From positions 9,249,501 through 9,313,500 of the forward strand of contig NZ_CP097263.1 of the NCBI RefSeq assembly GCF_028622115.1: a stretch of DNA of 64,000 bases. Direction: 5' to 3'. The position numbers were made by a program, and so were the translations under genes. Below the pieces are notes generated by a model. The model ran no database searches, was not told where the DNA came from, and saw nothing but the letters and a program-made list of their open reading frames with translations. Within the stretch, counting starts at the first letter, position 1. Each line of letters begins with the position of its first letter. This document shows, one piece after another, positions 36,518-45,040 of the stretch. Origin of the DNA: Kutzneria chonburiensis (GTDB lineage Bacteria > Actinomycetota > Actinomycetes > Mycobacteriales > Pseudonocardiaceae).

Positions 36518-36571
36518 CGGGGTTCCTCTCCAGCAGGCCGCCCGAGATCCGCCGGCCTGCCCTGTCTGGGG

Positions 36572-36604
36572 CAAAACAAAAGGCAGAGGCGAATCGCCTC
36601 TGCC
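36572..36604 (-). terminator. Attenuator terminator before aroG
   Basis: On the minus strand GGCAGAGGC-N5-GCCTCTGCC followed by TTTTGTTTT, a textbook intrinsic terminator, placed between the leader peptide and the aroG start codon. Confidence 0.92.
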
Positions 36605-36628
36605 TTGCCGGCTCTGGGTGCTTCGTGG

Positions 36629-36715
36629 TCAGCGCACGGGGTCGCCGCCGGGCCCACCCAGGGCCGGCTCGCTAAACCACCGATAGCTACGAAGCACGGA
36701 AGAAGCGTAGCGCAT
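36629..36715 (-). CDS. Aromatic leader peptide of aroG (transcription attenuator)
   Basis: A 28-codon ORF, ATG 36715 to TGA 36629, containing two Tyr, one Trp and one Phe, three of them close together in SYRWF. The RNA offers competing pairings: GTGCTTCGT inside the leader is an exact complement of ACGAAGCAC just after it, and GCCGGCCCTGGG pairs with CCCAGAGCCGGC with one mismatch. A terminator follows. This is the layout of ribosome-mediated attenuation sensing aromatic amino acid supply. Confidence 0.8.
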   Translation of the reverse strand: MRYASSVLRSYRWFSEPALGGPGGDPVR

Positions 36716-36717
36716 GT

Positions 36718-36741
36718 TGACCGCACCGGTGCAATGGGTCA
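36718..36741. promoter_or_regulatory. Palindromic operator candidate between aroG leader and glutamine-synthetase-like gene
   Basis: GCACCGGTGC (36723-36732), a perfect 10-bp palindrome, flanked by TGACC and GGTCA. It lies in the short divergent promoter region and could be the site of the FadR-type domain encoded at the end of the downstream operon (inference). Confidence 0.4.
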
Positions 36742-36781
36742 GGATCAGTCCATTGGAGCCGGGCGAGGAAGGGCGGTCCCC

Positions 36782-38128
36782 GTGATCACCGTCGACGCAC
36801 TGCGCGAACTGGTAGCGACCGGGGAGGTCGACACCGTCCTGGTGGCCATCGTGGACATGCAGGGCCGCCTCCAGGGCAAACGCTGCTCGGCCAACTACTT
36901 CCTGGACGTGGTGCTGGACCACGCCACCGAGGGCTGCAACTACCTGCTCGCGGTCGACGTCGAGATGAACACCGTCAGCGGCTACCGGATGTCCTCCTGG
37001 GAGCGCGGTTACGGCGACTTCGTGATGCGGCCGGACCTGAGCACGTTACGGCTCACGCCGTGGCTGCCCGGCACCGCGATGGTGATGTGTGACGTCGAGT
37101 GGGAGGACCGCAGCCCGGTCACCGTCTCGCCCCGCCAGGTGCTGCGCCGGCAGCTCGACCGGCTAGCCGAGCGCGGCCTCGCCGCCTTCGTCGGCACGGA
37201 GCTGGAATTCATCGTTTTCGACGACAGCTACGAGCAGGCGCACGATCTCGGCTACCGCGACCTGCGGCCGGCCAATCAGTACAATGTGGACTACTCGTTG
37301 CTCGGAACCTCCCGTATCGAGCCACTTCTGCGGCGCATCCGCAACGAGATGAGCGGCGCCGGCCTGATGGTCGAGTCGGCCAAGGGCGAGTGCAACTTCG
37401 GCCAGCACGAGATCGTCTTCCGGTACGACGAGGCGCTGCCGACGTGCGACAACCACGCGATCTACAAGACCGGTGCGAAGGAGATCGCCGCGCAGGAGGG
37501 GCACAGCCTCACCTTCATGGCGAAGTACAACGAGCGCGAGGGCAACTCCTGCCACATTCACATCAGCCTGCGCGGCACGGACGGCGATCTCACGTTCGTC
37601 GGGGACGGGCCGCACGGCATGTCCGAGACGGCGCAGCAGTTCATCGCCGGTCAGCTGGCCTGCCTGCGTGACCTGACGCTGCTGTTCGCGCCGAACATCA
37701 ACTCCTACAAGCGTTTCCAGCCCGGGAGCTTTGCGCCGACGGCCGTCGCCTGGGGTAGCGACAACCGGACCTGCGCGCTGCGGCTGGTCGGTCACGGCGC
37801 GGGGCTGCGCATCGAGAACCGGGTGCCGGGTGGCGACGTGAACCCGTACCTCGCGGTCGCCGCGCTGATCGCGGCCGGCCTGCACGGCATCGACAACGGG
37901 CTGGCCCTGGAGCCGGAGCTGTCCGGCAATGCCTACGCCTCGGACAAGCCGACGGTGCCGAGTTCCTTGCGCGAGGCCAAGGATCTGTTCGCGGCCAGCG
38001 CGGTCGCCCGCGAGGCGTTCGGCGAGGACGTCGTCGATCACTACTGCAACGCGGCCCGAGTGGAGCTGGCCGCGTTCGACTCCGCCGTCACCGACTGGGA
38101 GCGTTTCCGTGGCTTCGAACGGCTTTGA
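36782..38128 (+). CDS. Glutamine synthetase-like gamma-glutamyl-amine ligase (GlnA3/GlnA4/PuuA type)
   Basis: A 448-residue GS-fold enzyme from GTG 36782. Motifs: TELEFIVFDDSYEQA (metal-binding Glu), ESAKGECNFGQHEI, CHIHISL, and RIENRVPGGDVNPYLAVAALIAAG. It lacks the NRSA/adenylylation-type ending of true GlnA. Relatives join glutamate to putrescine, polyamines or ethanolamine. The next genes (gamma-glutamyl hydrolase, aldehyde dehydrogenase) complete such a route. The substrate amine cannot be decided. Overlaps the next gene by 20 bp. Confidence 0.9.
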   Translation: MITVDALRELVATGEVDTVLVAIVDMQGRLQGKRCSANYFLDVVLDHATEGCNYLLAVDVEMNTVSGYRMSSWERGYGDFVMRPDLSTLRLTPWLPGTAMVMCDVEWEDRSPVTVSPRQVLRRQLDRLAERGLAAFVGTELEFIVFDDSYEQAHDLGYRDLRPANQYNVDYSLLGTSRIEPLLRRIRNEMSGAGLMVESAKGECNFGQHEIVFRYDEALPTCDNHAIYKTGAKEIAAQEGHSLTFMAKYNEREGNSCHIHISLRGTDGDLTFVGDGPHGMSETAQQFIAGQLACLRDLTLLFAPNINSYKRFQPGSFAPTAVAWGSDNRTCALRLVGHGAGLRIENRVPGGDVNPYLAVAALIAAGLHGIDNGLALEPELSGNAYASDKPTVPSSLREAKDLFAASAVAREAFGEDVVDHYCNAARVELAAFDSAVTDWERFRGFERL

Positions 38129-38819
38129 CCGCCGGCCGGTCATCGGCATCACGACGTACATCGAACGGGCTCGTTACGGCCCTTGGGACATCGACGTCGC
38201 ACTGCTGCCCCGAACCTACGTCGACACAGTCGCGGCAGCCGGCGGCAACCCGGTTCTGTTGCCGCCGCTCGGCTTCGCCGATGTGTCCTTTCTGGACGGA
38301 CTGGTGATCGCCGGCGGCGCGGACGTCGACCCGGCCCGCTACGGCGAGGCGGTGCACCCGGAAACCCTCGGCCTGCGACCGGATCGGGACGAGACCGAGT
38401 TCGCACTGGTCCAGAGCGCCCTGGCCGTCGGCCTACCGTTGATCGGCGTGTGTCGTGGCATGCAGGTGCTCAACGTCGTGCTCGGCGGCACGTTGACGCA
38501 ACACGTTCCGGATGTGACGGGTTCGTCGGCGCACCGTCCGGTGATCGGCCAGTTCGGGCGCACCGAGGTGAAGATGGAGCCCGGCAGTGCGGTGTCCGAC
38601 ATCCTCGGCGGCACGGCGAGTGTCTCGTGCTCGCACCATCAAGCCATCGATCGGCTTGGTGATGGGCTGACAGTCACCGCTCGATCAGTCGACGGCGTCA
38701 TCGAGGCGGTCGAGCTGGCCGGCGCCGACTTCGCGATCGGCGTGCAGTGGCATCCCGAGCAGGACGCGGAAGTGCGGCTGTTCAAGGCTTTGGTGGCGAG
38801 AACGGGGAATGGGCAGTGA
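38109..38819 (+). CDS. Gamma-glutamyl-gamma-aminobutyrate hydrolase (PuuD-like class I amidotransferase)
   Basis: A 236-residue peptidase C26 protein: [18 protein letters not shown] start, [11 protein letters not shown], nucleophile Cys in [11 protein letters not shown], and His in GVQWHPEQD. It removes the glutamyl group after oxidation of the amine. GTG 38109 lies inside the end of the ligase gene, and the stop overlaps the dehydrogenase start (GTGA), so translation is coupled on both sides. Confidence 0.92.
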   Translation: MASNGFDRRPVIGITTYIERARYGPWDIDVALLPRTYVDTVAAAGGNPVLLPPLGFADVSFLDGLVIAGGADVDPARYGEAVHPETLGLRPDRDETEFALVQSALAVGLPLIGVCRGMQVLNVVLGGTLTQHVPDVTGSSAHRPVIGQFGRTEVKMEPGSAVSDILGGTASVSCSHHQAIDRLGDGLTVTARSVDGVIEAVELAGADFAIGVQWHPEQDAEVRLFKALVARTGNGQ

Positions 38820-40180
38820 CCACCTTCGATGTGATCAATCCGGCGACCGAAGAGCTGGTGGGTGCCGTCGAGCTGACCACGCTGGAGCAGACCGACGCGG
38901 CGATCGCCCGGGCCCAGGCCGCGTTGCCGGCGTGGAAGGCCGTCGCACCGGGCGACCGGGCCCGGCTACTACGACGGTTCGCCGCGGCGATCGACGCCGA
39001 CCGGGAGAACCTGGCGCAGCTCGAGGTTGCGAATTCCGGGCACACCATCGGCAACGCGCGGTGGGAGGCCGGCAACGCCCGCGATGTCGTCGAGTACTAC
39101 GCGGCAGCGCCGGAACGCCTGTTCGGTCGCCAGATTCCGGTCGCCGGCGGCATCGACGTCACCTTCGCCGAACCGCTCGGTGTCATCGGCGTGATCGTGC
39201 CGTGGAACTTCCCGATGCCCATCGCCGCCTGGGGTTTCGCCCCGGCGCTGGCCGCCGGCAACACAGTTGTCGTCAAGCCGGCCGAACTGACGCCGCTCAC
39301 GGCGATCCGGTTGGCCGAGCTCGCCCGTGACGCGGGCATCCCCGACTACGTCTTCCAGGTCCTGCCCGGCAAGGGATCCGTTGTCGGGCAACGATTCGTC
39401 ACGCATCCGGCGGTGCGTAAAGTCGTGTTCACCGGTTCGACGGTGGTCGGCAAGCAGATCATGGCCGGCTGCGCCGAGCAGGTGAAGCGGGTGACCCTGG
39501 AACTTGGCGGCAAGAGTGCGAACATCGTGTTCGCCGACGCCGACATCGAGCGCGCCGCCGCGACCGCGCCCTACGGCGTCTTCGACAACGCCGGCCAGGA
39601 CTGCTGCGCCCGTTCGCGAATCCTGGTGCAGCGCAGCGTTTACGACCGGTTCATGGCGCTGCTGGAGCCGGCGGTGCAGGGTGTCAAGGTCGGTGACCCG
39701 AGTAGTACGGAGTCCGAGATGGGTCCGCTCATCTCGTCCGCGCATCGCGAGAAGGTCGCCTCGTACGTGCCCGAGGACGCCCCGGTCGCGTGCCGCGGCA
39801 GCGCTCCGGAAGGTGCTGGATTCTGGTTTCCGCCAACCGTTCTCACGCCATCGTCCGAAAAGGACCGATCGGTCGTCGAGGAGATCTTCGGCCCGGTGGT
39901 CGTCGTCCTGCCGTTCGACGACGAAGCCGACGCGCTGCGGATCGCCAACGACAGCGAGTACGGCCTGTCCGGCTCCATCTGGACCCGTGACGTCGGTCGT
40001 GCCCTGCGGGTGGCCCGTGGTGTCGAGGCCGGCAACCTGTCGGTCAACTCGCATTCGTCGGTCCGCTACTGGACGCCTTTCGGCGGGTACAAGCAGTCCG
40101 GCCTCGGCCGGGAGCTCGGTCCGGACGCGGTCGCCGCGTTCACCGAGACCAAGAACGTGTTCATCGCGACTGAGGAGTGA
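38816..40180 (+). CDS. Aldehyde dehydrogenase (NAD(P)-dependent, PuuC-like)
   Basis: A 454-residue full-length [27 protein letters not shown] (cofactor), [12 protein letters not shown] (general base Glu), [11 protein letters not shown] (nucleophile Cys, here a CC pair), and [12 protein letters not shown]. It is expected to oxidise the gamma-glutamyl-aminoaldehyde made from the amine. GTG 38816 overlaps the hydrolase stop. An amine oxidase or transaminase needed between ligase and ALDH is not in the operon. Confidence 0.93.
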   Translation: MTTFDVINPATEELVGAVELTTLEQTDAAIARAQAALPAWKAVAPGDRARLLRRFAAAIDADRENLAQLEVANSGHTIGNARWEAGNARDVVEYYAAAPERLFGRQIPVAGGIDVTFAEPLGVIGVIVPWNFPMPIAAWGFAPALAAGNTVVVKPAELTPLTAIRLAELARDAGIPDYVFQVLPGKGSVVGQRFVTHPAVRKVVFTGSTVVGKQIMAGCAEQVKRVTLELGGKSANIVFADADIERAAATAPYGVFDNAGQDCCARSRILVQRSVYDRFMALLEPAVQGVKVGDPSSTESEMGPLISSAHREKVASYVPEDAPVACRGSAPEGAGFWFPPTVLTPSSEKDRSVVEEIFGPVVVVLPFDDEADALRIANDSEYGLSGSIWTRDVGRALRVARGVEAGNLSVNSHSSVRYWTPFGGYKQSGLGRELGPDAVAAFTETKNVFIATEE

Positions 40181-40183
40181 GAA

Positions 40184-41668
40184 GTGGCAGAACGTCTTGC
40201 CGGCCGCGTTGCGGTGATCACCGGTGGTGGCAGCGGAATCGGACTCGCCTCGGCGCGACGGCTGGCGTCCGAGGGCGCCAGGGTCGTCATCGGCGACGTG
40301 GACGAGAACGCCGGGGGCGCGGCAGCCGATGAGGTCGGCGGCTTGTTCGTCAAGGTCGACGTCACCGACGCCGGTCAGGTCGAGGCGATGTTCCAGCAGG
40401 CCGTGGACACCTACGGGTCGCTCGACATCGCGTTCAACAACGCCGGCATCTCACCGCCCGACGACGACTCCATCCTGACCACGGAATTCGAGGCGTGGCA
40501 GCGAGTCCAGCACGTCAACCTGACTTCGGTCTACCTGTGCTGCAAGTACGCCCTGCCGCACATGTTGGCCCAGGGCAAGGGATCCATCATCAACACCGCG
40601 TCTTTCGTCGCGGTGATGGGCGCCGCCACTTCGCAGATCTCGTACACCGCCTCCAAGGGCGGCGTGCTGGCGATGACCCGTGAACTCGGCGTCCAGTTCG
40701 CGCGGCAGGGTGTTCGGGTGAACGCGCTGTGCCCGGGGCCGGTGAACACGCCGCTGCTCAAGGAGTTGTTCGCCAAGGACCCGGTGCGCGCCGCCCGGCG
40801 GCTCGTGCACATCCCGATGGGCCGTTTCGCCGAACCCGAGGAGATCGCCGCCGCCGTCGCCTTCCTGGCCAGCGACGACTCGTCGTTCATGACCGGATCC
40901 CAGTTCTTGGTGGACGGCGGCATCTCCGGCGCCTACGTGACCCCGAATAGTCCGACGGGCCTGCTGATGGACTCCGCCGGCGACGCGTTGTTCCGTCCGG
41001 TCCGGACGGGCAACGCGTTCGAGGAGACGGTGGAACGGCTGCTCCAGGCGATCAAGCTGGGCGTCGTGCCGCCGGGCGAGCGGCTGCCCGCCGAGCGTGA
41101 CCTGGCCACCCGGCTCAACGTGAGCCGGGTGACCTTGCGCGAGGCCTTGCATGCCTTGCAGGAGTCCGGTTTCGTGGAGTCCCGCCGCGGTCGTTACGGC
41201 GGGACCTTCGTCTGCACGGCTTCGCCCCGTGCCGTGCCGACCACTCCGTCCCGTGTGGACGACATCGAGGACGTCCTGATCCTCCGTTCCGCCTTGGAGA
41301 TCGGCGCCGCCGAGTGCGCCGCCATGCGGCCGCTGTCCGACGAGGATCGGGCCCAGCTGCGCGCCCGACTGTCCGAATGCGACACCTCAGGGCTGGACGA
41401 GTACCGCCGCAAGGATTCCCGGTTGCACCTGGCCGTCGCCGAGCTCACCGGCTCGCCCTCCCTGACCGCCGCCGTCGCCGACGTTCGGATGCGCCTCAAC
41501 GAGCTGCTCGACGGCATCCCGTTGCTGCCCAAGAACATCGAGCATTCCAACCGTCAGCACGCCGCCCTCGTCGAGGCCATCCTCGCCGGCGACGCCGTCA
41601 CCGCGCGCCGCGCCATGACCGAGCACCTCGAAGGATCCGCCTCCCTCCTCAGGGGTTTCCTGGTGTGA
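40184..41668 (+). CDS. SDR oxidoreductase fused in frame to a FadR-type GntR regulator
   Basis: A 494-residue reading. Residues 1-258 are a complete SDR: TGGGSGIG, FNNAGIS, catalytic Ser in NTASFVAVMG, SYTASKGGV, and the usual C-terminus FLVDGGISGAYVTP. Residues 262-494 are a complete GntR/FCD regulator: winged helix (LPAERDLATRLNVSRVTLREALHALQESGFVESRRGRYGG) and FadR-C helices. A methionine (codon 262) marks the normal regulator start. One extra base near CCCCG at 40941-40945 would create ...TPE followed by TAG, the usual SDR end, so this may be two genes joined by a one-base deletion. If real, the fusion would place the operon regulator on a pathway enzyme. RBS GAGTGAGAAG upstream. Confidence 0.82.
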   Translation: MAERLAGRVAVITGGGSGIGLASARRLASEGARVVIGDVDENAGGAAADEVGGLFVKVDVTDAGQVEAMFQQAVDTYGSLDIAFNNAGISPPDDDSILTTEFEAWQRVQHVNLTSVYLCCKYALPHMLAQGKGSIINTASFVAVMGAATSQISYTASKGGVLAMTRELGVQFARQGVRVNALCPGPVNTPLLKELFAKDPVRAARRLVHIPMGRFAEPEEIAAAVAFLASDDSSFMTGSQFLVDGGISGAYVTPNSPTGLLMDSAGDALFRPVRTGNAFEETVERLLQAIKLGVVPPGERLPAERDLATRLNVSRVTLREALHALQESGFVESRRGRYGGTFVCTASPRAVPTTPSRVDDIEDVLILRSALEIGAAECAAMRPLSDEDRAQLRARLSECDTSGLDEYRRKDSRLHLAVAELTGSPSLTAAVADVRMRLNELLDGIPLLPKNIEHSNRQHAALVEAILAGDAVTARRAMTEHLEGSASLLRGFLV

Positions 41669-41680
41669 GAGCGCTCTCAC
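41665..41680. promoter_or_regulatory. Orphan LacI-type operator palindrome
   Basis: GTGAGAGCGCTCTCAC, a perfect 16-bp palindrome with the CG centre typical of LacI-family sites. It overlaps the stop codon of the SDR-GntR gene. No LacI gene or sugar operon lies next to it. Confidence 0.6.
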
Positions 41681-42130
41681 CGCTTGGTTCCCCGAAGTGC
41701 GACGCGGCCAGCCGAGTCATCGCGCCGGCCACCTGGCCCGGCGGCTGCGCGGAACGTCCCGGTGCCGGCTTCGGCCAGCCGACGGCCCATGCCCCGATAT
41801 CGCCTTCGGATCGCGCCGCCAACCGAGATCATGGTGTCGGTGGAGCCGGTTTCACCACGCCTGCGGCCTGGGTCGTGGTGTCGGGTGTCGGTTTGTGGAG
41901 CTGGCAGTCCACGTCGTGGTGCCGGCTTTGGGTCGCGTTGGTGGCTAGGTCGTGGTACCGCCCGGCTTCGGGTCGGCCGGCGGGAGGCTGGCCGTCCGTT
42001 CCGGCTGACGTCGCCACGAAAATGGCGGGGGTCTGGCAGCGCGTGGTCCGTGGCGGTCATGGCCATGACCACGGGCCACCGCTGAGTCGGCGGTTCGAAT
42101 CGGGGCCGCTGGCGGCGTAACTTCGCACGG
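41681..42130. other. Non-coding or poorly coding spacer
   Basis: 450 bp with no gene I can support. The middle (about 41870-41980) has three loose repeats of GTCGTGGTGTCGG/GTCGTGGTGCCGG/GTCGTGGTACCG. A short basic minus-strand frame (ATG near 41832 to 41677) exists but matches nothing I know. Confidence 0.5.
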
Positions 42131-42997
42131 GTGAGCGCTGTGCCGTCGAACGGGGCCGACCCTGGCTTGGTCGGTCCGAACTCGGTAACCTGGCAGCTGC
42201 ACGCCGACCCCGCGATGTGGCTCGCCGGCATCGCCAGCCTGTTCCTGCAGTCGCTGCATCCGCTGGCGGCGGCGGGCGTGGTGCAGAACTCGAACTTCCG
42301 CGAGGACCCGCTCGGCCGGCTGATGCGGACGGCGAGATTTGTCGCGATGAGCACCTACGCGCCGCTTGACGAGGTGCACGCCGGGGCGGCGAAGGTCAGG
42401 GCGGTGCATCGCAGCCTGCGTGGCAAGGACCCGGACACCGGCCGGACGTTTCGCATCGACCGGCCCGACCTCCTGCTCTGGGTGCACTGCGCCGAGGTGG
42501 CGATGTTCTTGTCGATCGTCCGGCGGGCCGGCTTCCGGCTGACGAAGGCGCAAGCCGACCGCTATTTCGATGAACAGCGTCACTCCGCCGCCCTCGTCGG
42601 CCTCGACCCGGACGAAGTGCCGGGTTCGACTGCCGAGATGTCCACCTACTTGCGTGACATGCGCGCTGAGCTCCGGCGGGGCGAGGACTCCGAGGTGGTC
42701 TACGAGTTCCTGCACAAGCCGCCGCTACCGGGAGTGCTCGGCCTGGGGCTGCCGGTCTACGAGCCGACGGTCGCCCACCTCGCCTACTCCCTGCTACCGC
42801 GCTGGGCGATCCGGCTGCACGGCCACTCCGCCTACTCACCGGCCACGAGCACCGCGATGCTCCGTGCCGTCCGCTCCGCCGCACTGCTCGTGCCGGCGCC
42901 GGTCCGGTGGCGGGCTCCGCACGGGTTCGTGCCACGGGCGATGCGCCGCCTCGGACCATCCGTCCGGCCGTCGACGAAGTTGCTCCCGGTCGACTGA
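42131..42997 (+). CDS. MpaB-family oxygenase (DUF2236, latex-clearing-protein-like)
   Basis: A 288-residue protein with the DUF2236 pattern: LQSLHPLAAAGVVQNS, DPLGRLMRTARFVAM, the LLLWVHCAEVAMFLS helix carrying conserved His, and WAIRLHGHSAYS. Members are heme- or metal-containing oxygenases related to latex-clearing protein and fungal MpaB. Substrate unknown. GTG 42131 start. Monocistronic; followed by the cysteine leader promoter. Confidence 0.88.
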   Translation: MSAVPSNGADPGLVGPNSVTWQLHADPAMWLAGIASLFLQSLHPLAAAGVVQNSNFREDPLGRLMRTARFVAMSTYAPLDEVHAGAAKVRAVHRSLRGKDPDTGRTFRIDRPDLLLWVHCAEVAMFLSIVRRAGFRLTKAQADRYFDEQRHSAALVGLDPDEVPGSTAEMSTYLRDMRAELRRGEDSEVVYEFLHKPPLPGVLGLGLPVYEPTVAHLAYSLLPRWAIRLHGHSAYSPATSTAMLRAVRSAALLVPAPVRWRAPHGFVPRAMRRLGPSVRPSTKLLPVD

Positions 42998-43027
42998 AAA
43001 TTCCCGTTTTCACCCCGTGAGATGAAC

Positions 43028-43056
43028 TTGTCGGTGCCTGGGGCCTGACCTAGCGT
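43028..43056 (+). promoter_or_regulatory. Promoter of the cysteine leader/ssuE transcript
   Basis: TTGTCG (43028-43033), a 17-bp spacer and TAGCGT (43051-43056). The GTG of the leader peptide follows after only 7 bp, so the transcript probably begins at the start codon and is leaderless. Confidence 0.7.
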
Positions 43057-43063
43057 CGAACCC

Positions 43064-43141
43064 GTGGCCCAGTCCGAGGAGTTCCGCACGAGGGCGCACG
43101 TCGACAACTGTCACGTGTGCAGCGCCCTGTGTCCCCGCTGA
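43064..43141 (+). CDS. Cysteine-containing leader peptide upstream of ssuE
   Basis: A 25-codon ORF, GTG 43064 to TGA 43141, ending RAHVDNCHVCSALCPR. The HVDxCxVxSALC pattern is that of the short peptides that precede sulfur-metabolism genes in many actinobacteria and act as cysteine-responsive attenuators. Three Cys codons (16, 19 and 23) are present. The start is probably leaderless. It should govern ssuE at 43374. Confidence 0.82.
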   Translation: MAQSEEFRTRAHVDNCHVCSALCPR

Positions 43142-43174
43142 CCCGAAACCCCGCCGACCTGCGCTTGCGCTGTG

Positions 43175-43222
43175 GACCAGTCCGACGAACTCGAGCTTTT
43201 TTGCATTTTCGAGAAGTTCGCC
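43175..43222 (-). repeat. AT-rich dispersed element, copy E
   Basis: Read on the minus strand: GAACTTCTCGAAAATGC then AAAAAAGCTCGAGTTCGTCG then GACTGGTCC. The 3' part matches copy A almost base for base. It lies in the 5' untranslated region of ssuE. Confidence 0.65.
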
Positions 43223-43231
43223 ATCCGAGGG

Positions 43232-43322
43232 GAAGTTCGCCGACGAGGTCGAAGTCGGCGGTCGAGGGGAAGTTCGTCGGTCGAGAGCAGTTCGTCAGTG
43301 GAGAGCAGTTCGTCGGCGGAGC
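43232..43322. repeat. 18-bp tandem repeat, five units, in the ssuE leader
   Basis: Units of 18 bp (the first 19) with consensus GAAGTTCGTCGGTCGAGA. They lie between the cysteine leader peptide and ssuE and must be transcribed. No protein need be encoded. Confidence 0.85.
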
Positions 43323-43373
43323 GGTCGGCCGCCGGCCCAGTCGTTCGCACTCCCCAACAGCCCAGGAGTGGTC

Positions 43374-43928
43374 ATGCCCGCTGTTGTTGTCATCTCCGGA
43401 AGTCCGTCGCGCAACTCCAAGACGGCCAAGGTCGCCGAGTACGTCACGGATCGACTGGCCGGCGCGGGTCTGGTCACCGAACACGTGAGGCTGCGTGACC
43501 TGCCGCCGGGTCCGCTGCTCGCGGCCGACACGTCGGATGCCGCGATTGCCCGTGCCGCGGCGACGCTGGCGGATGCCGACGGGGTCGTGCTCGCTACGCC
43601 TACTTATAAGGCTGCCTACTCCGGCCTGCTGAAAGTCTTCCTCGACCTGCTGCCTCAGTTCGGACTGTCCGGCAAGACGGTGTTGCCGCTCGCGACTGGC
43701 GGCAGCCTCGCTCACGTACTGGCCCTCGACTACGGCCTGCGGCCGGTCATCCAATCGCTTGCCCCGCGCCACGTGATCCAGAGCTACTTCCTGCTCGAAC
43801 GGGATCTCCAGGTAGACACCGAGGGCGGGCTGGCCATCAACCCGGACGTCGAGCACGTGTTCACCGACATCGTCGAGGAGTTCCGGCACGCGCTGACCAC
43901 GGCGCTGCCGTACCAACGCACCGCCTAG
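43374..43928 (+). CDS. ssuE: NADPH-dependent FMN reductase (SsuE family)
   Basis: A 184-residue flavodoxin-like reductase: VVVISGSPSRNSKTAK (FMN phosphate loop), VVLATPTYKAAYSGLLKVFLD, and LPLATGGSLAHVLALDYGL. It supplies reduced FMN to alkanesulfonate monooxygenase for sulfur scavenging; ssuD is not nearby. ATG 43374 has AGGAG upstream. Its TAG stop lies in the CCTAGA target of the IS481 element, which inserted exactly at the 3' end without harming the gene. Confidence 0.92.
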   Translation: MPAVVVISGSPSRNSKTAKVAEYVTDRLAGAGLVTEHVRLRDLPPGPLLAADTSDAAIARAAATLADADGVVLATPTYKAAYSGLLKVFLDLLPQFGLSGKTVLPLATGGSLAHVLALDYGLRPVIQSLAPRHVIQSYFLLERDLQVDTEGGLAINPDVEHVFTDIVEEFRHALTTALPYQRTA

Positions 43929-43929
43929 A
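43924..43929. repeat. Left target-site duplication CCTAGA
   Basis: Direct copy of 45036-45041; contains the TAG stop codon of ssuE. Confidence 0.9.
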
Positions 43930-45035
43930 TGTACTGCCTTGGGAGGTTGCGAACGGGCAGACACGTGAACCGATGATCTTGAAATGAGGGAAGGCCTCCA
44001 GGTTCGGTGTGGATTGCGACGTCTACACCGAGCGCCCGGAGGCCCTCATGCCCCACCGTAACGCACCCTTGACCGAGCTGGGCAGGCTGCGGCTGGCCCG
44101 CTGCGTCGTGGACGACGGTTGGCCACTGCGACCAGCGGCCGACCGGTTCCAGGTCTCGGTCAGCACCGCTCAACGCTGGGCGCGGCGCTACCGCCAACTC
44201 GGTGCCGCTGGCATGGTCGACCGGTCCTCCCGTCCTCACACCAGCCCTGGCCGTACCCCTACCCGCACCGAACGCCGCATCATCAAGGTCCGCGTACTAC
44301 GCCGCTGGGGACCGGCCCGCATCGCCTACCTGCTCGGCCTGAACCCGGCTACGGTGCACCGGGTGCTGCGTCGCTACGGCCTGGCTCGCCTGACGCATCT
44401 GGACCGCGCCACCGCGCACCCCATCCGCCGCTACGAACGCGACGCTCCCGGCGACCTGATCCACGTCGACATCAAAAAGCTGGGCAACATCCCCGACGGC
44501 GGCGGTCACCGGGTGCACGGCCGTCAGATCGGCGGCCGCAACAGCCAACGCACCGCCACCGCGACCCGCAGCGCCTACCGCAACCCCTTGCTGGGCTACG
44601 GATTCCTGCACAACGTGATCGATGATCACTCCCGTCTGGCCTACACCGAGATCCTGCCCGACGAGACCAAGGAAGCCGCCGCCGCGTTCTGGCAGAGGGC
44701 GCAGACCTTCTTCCACACCAACGGAATCACCGTCAAACGGGTACTCACTGACAACGGGTCCTGCTACCGCTCACGACTCTGGCGCGACACCCTGGCCGCC
44801 GCAGACATCACCCACAAACGCACCCGCCCCTACCGGCCCCAGACCAACGGCAAAGTGGAACGGTTCAACCGCACCCTGCTCGACGAATGGGCCTACGCCC
44901 GCCCCTACCGGTCCGAGACCGAACGCCGCCAGGCCCTGCCGCAGTGGCTACACGCCTACAATCACCACCGCGGCCACACCGCGCTCAAGGGCCTACCCCC
45001 AGCCAGCCGCGTTCCCAACCTCACGGGTCAGAACA
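43930..45035 (+). mobile_element. Complete IS481-family insertion sequence
   Basis: 1106 bp. The ends are imperfect inverted repeats, 20 of 27 positions identical: TGTACTGCCTTGGGAGGTTG at the left, TGTTCTGACCCGTGAGGTTG at the right. It is flanked by a 6-bp duplication CCTAGA at 43924-43929 and 45036-45041, which fits the NCTAGN preference of IS481. It carries one transposase gene. It sits at the point where the convergent ssuE and MocR genes share a CTAG stop-codon overlap. Confidence 0.92.
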
Positions 45036-45040
45036 CCTAG
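44048..45040 (+). CDS. IS481-family transposase
   Basis: A 330-residue transposase from ATG 44048 (MPHRNAPLTELGRLRLARC, the usual IS481 opening). An HTH region (RPAADRFQVSVSTAQRWARRY) is followed by the rve integrase core with DDE residues: Asp in LIHVDIKKLG, Asp in VLTDNGSCY, Glu in NGKVERFNRTL. All look intact, so the element may be active. The reading frame passes through the right inverted repeat, and the stop TAG (45038-45040) lies in the target duplication outside the element. Confidence 0.95.
   Translation: MPHRNAPLTELGRLRLARCVVDDGWPLRPAADRFQVSVSTAQRWARRYRQLGAAGMVDRSSRPHTSPGRTPTRTERRIIKVRVLRRWGPARIAYLLGLNPATVHRVLRRYGLARLTHLDRATAHPIRRYERDAPGDLIHVDIKKLGNIPDGGGHRVHGRQIGGRNSQRTATATRSAYRNPLLGYGFLHNVIDDHSRLAYTEILPDETKEAAAAFWQRAQTFFHTNGITVKRVLTDNGSCYRSRLWRDTLAAADITHKRTRPYRPQTNGKVERFNRTLLDEWAYARPYRSETERRQALPQWLHAYNHHRGHTALKGLPPASRVPNLTGQNT

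Noticed and set aside
36716-36781. Second attenuator in front of the glutamine-synthetase-like gene
   Set aside because: Only about 65 bp separate the leader from the GTG, with no terminator on the plus strand.
43232-43322. 18-bp array as a coding Ser-rich protein
   Set aside because: No ribosome site or start fits it, and both strands read open only because of the 18-bp periodicity; it is better read as an untranslated repeat.
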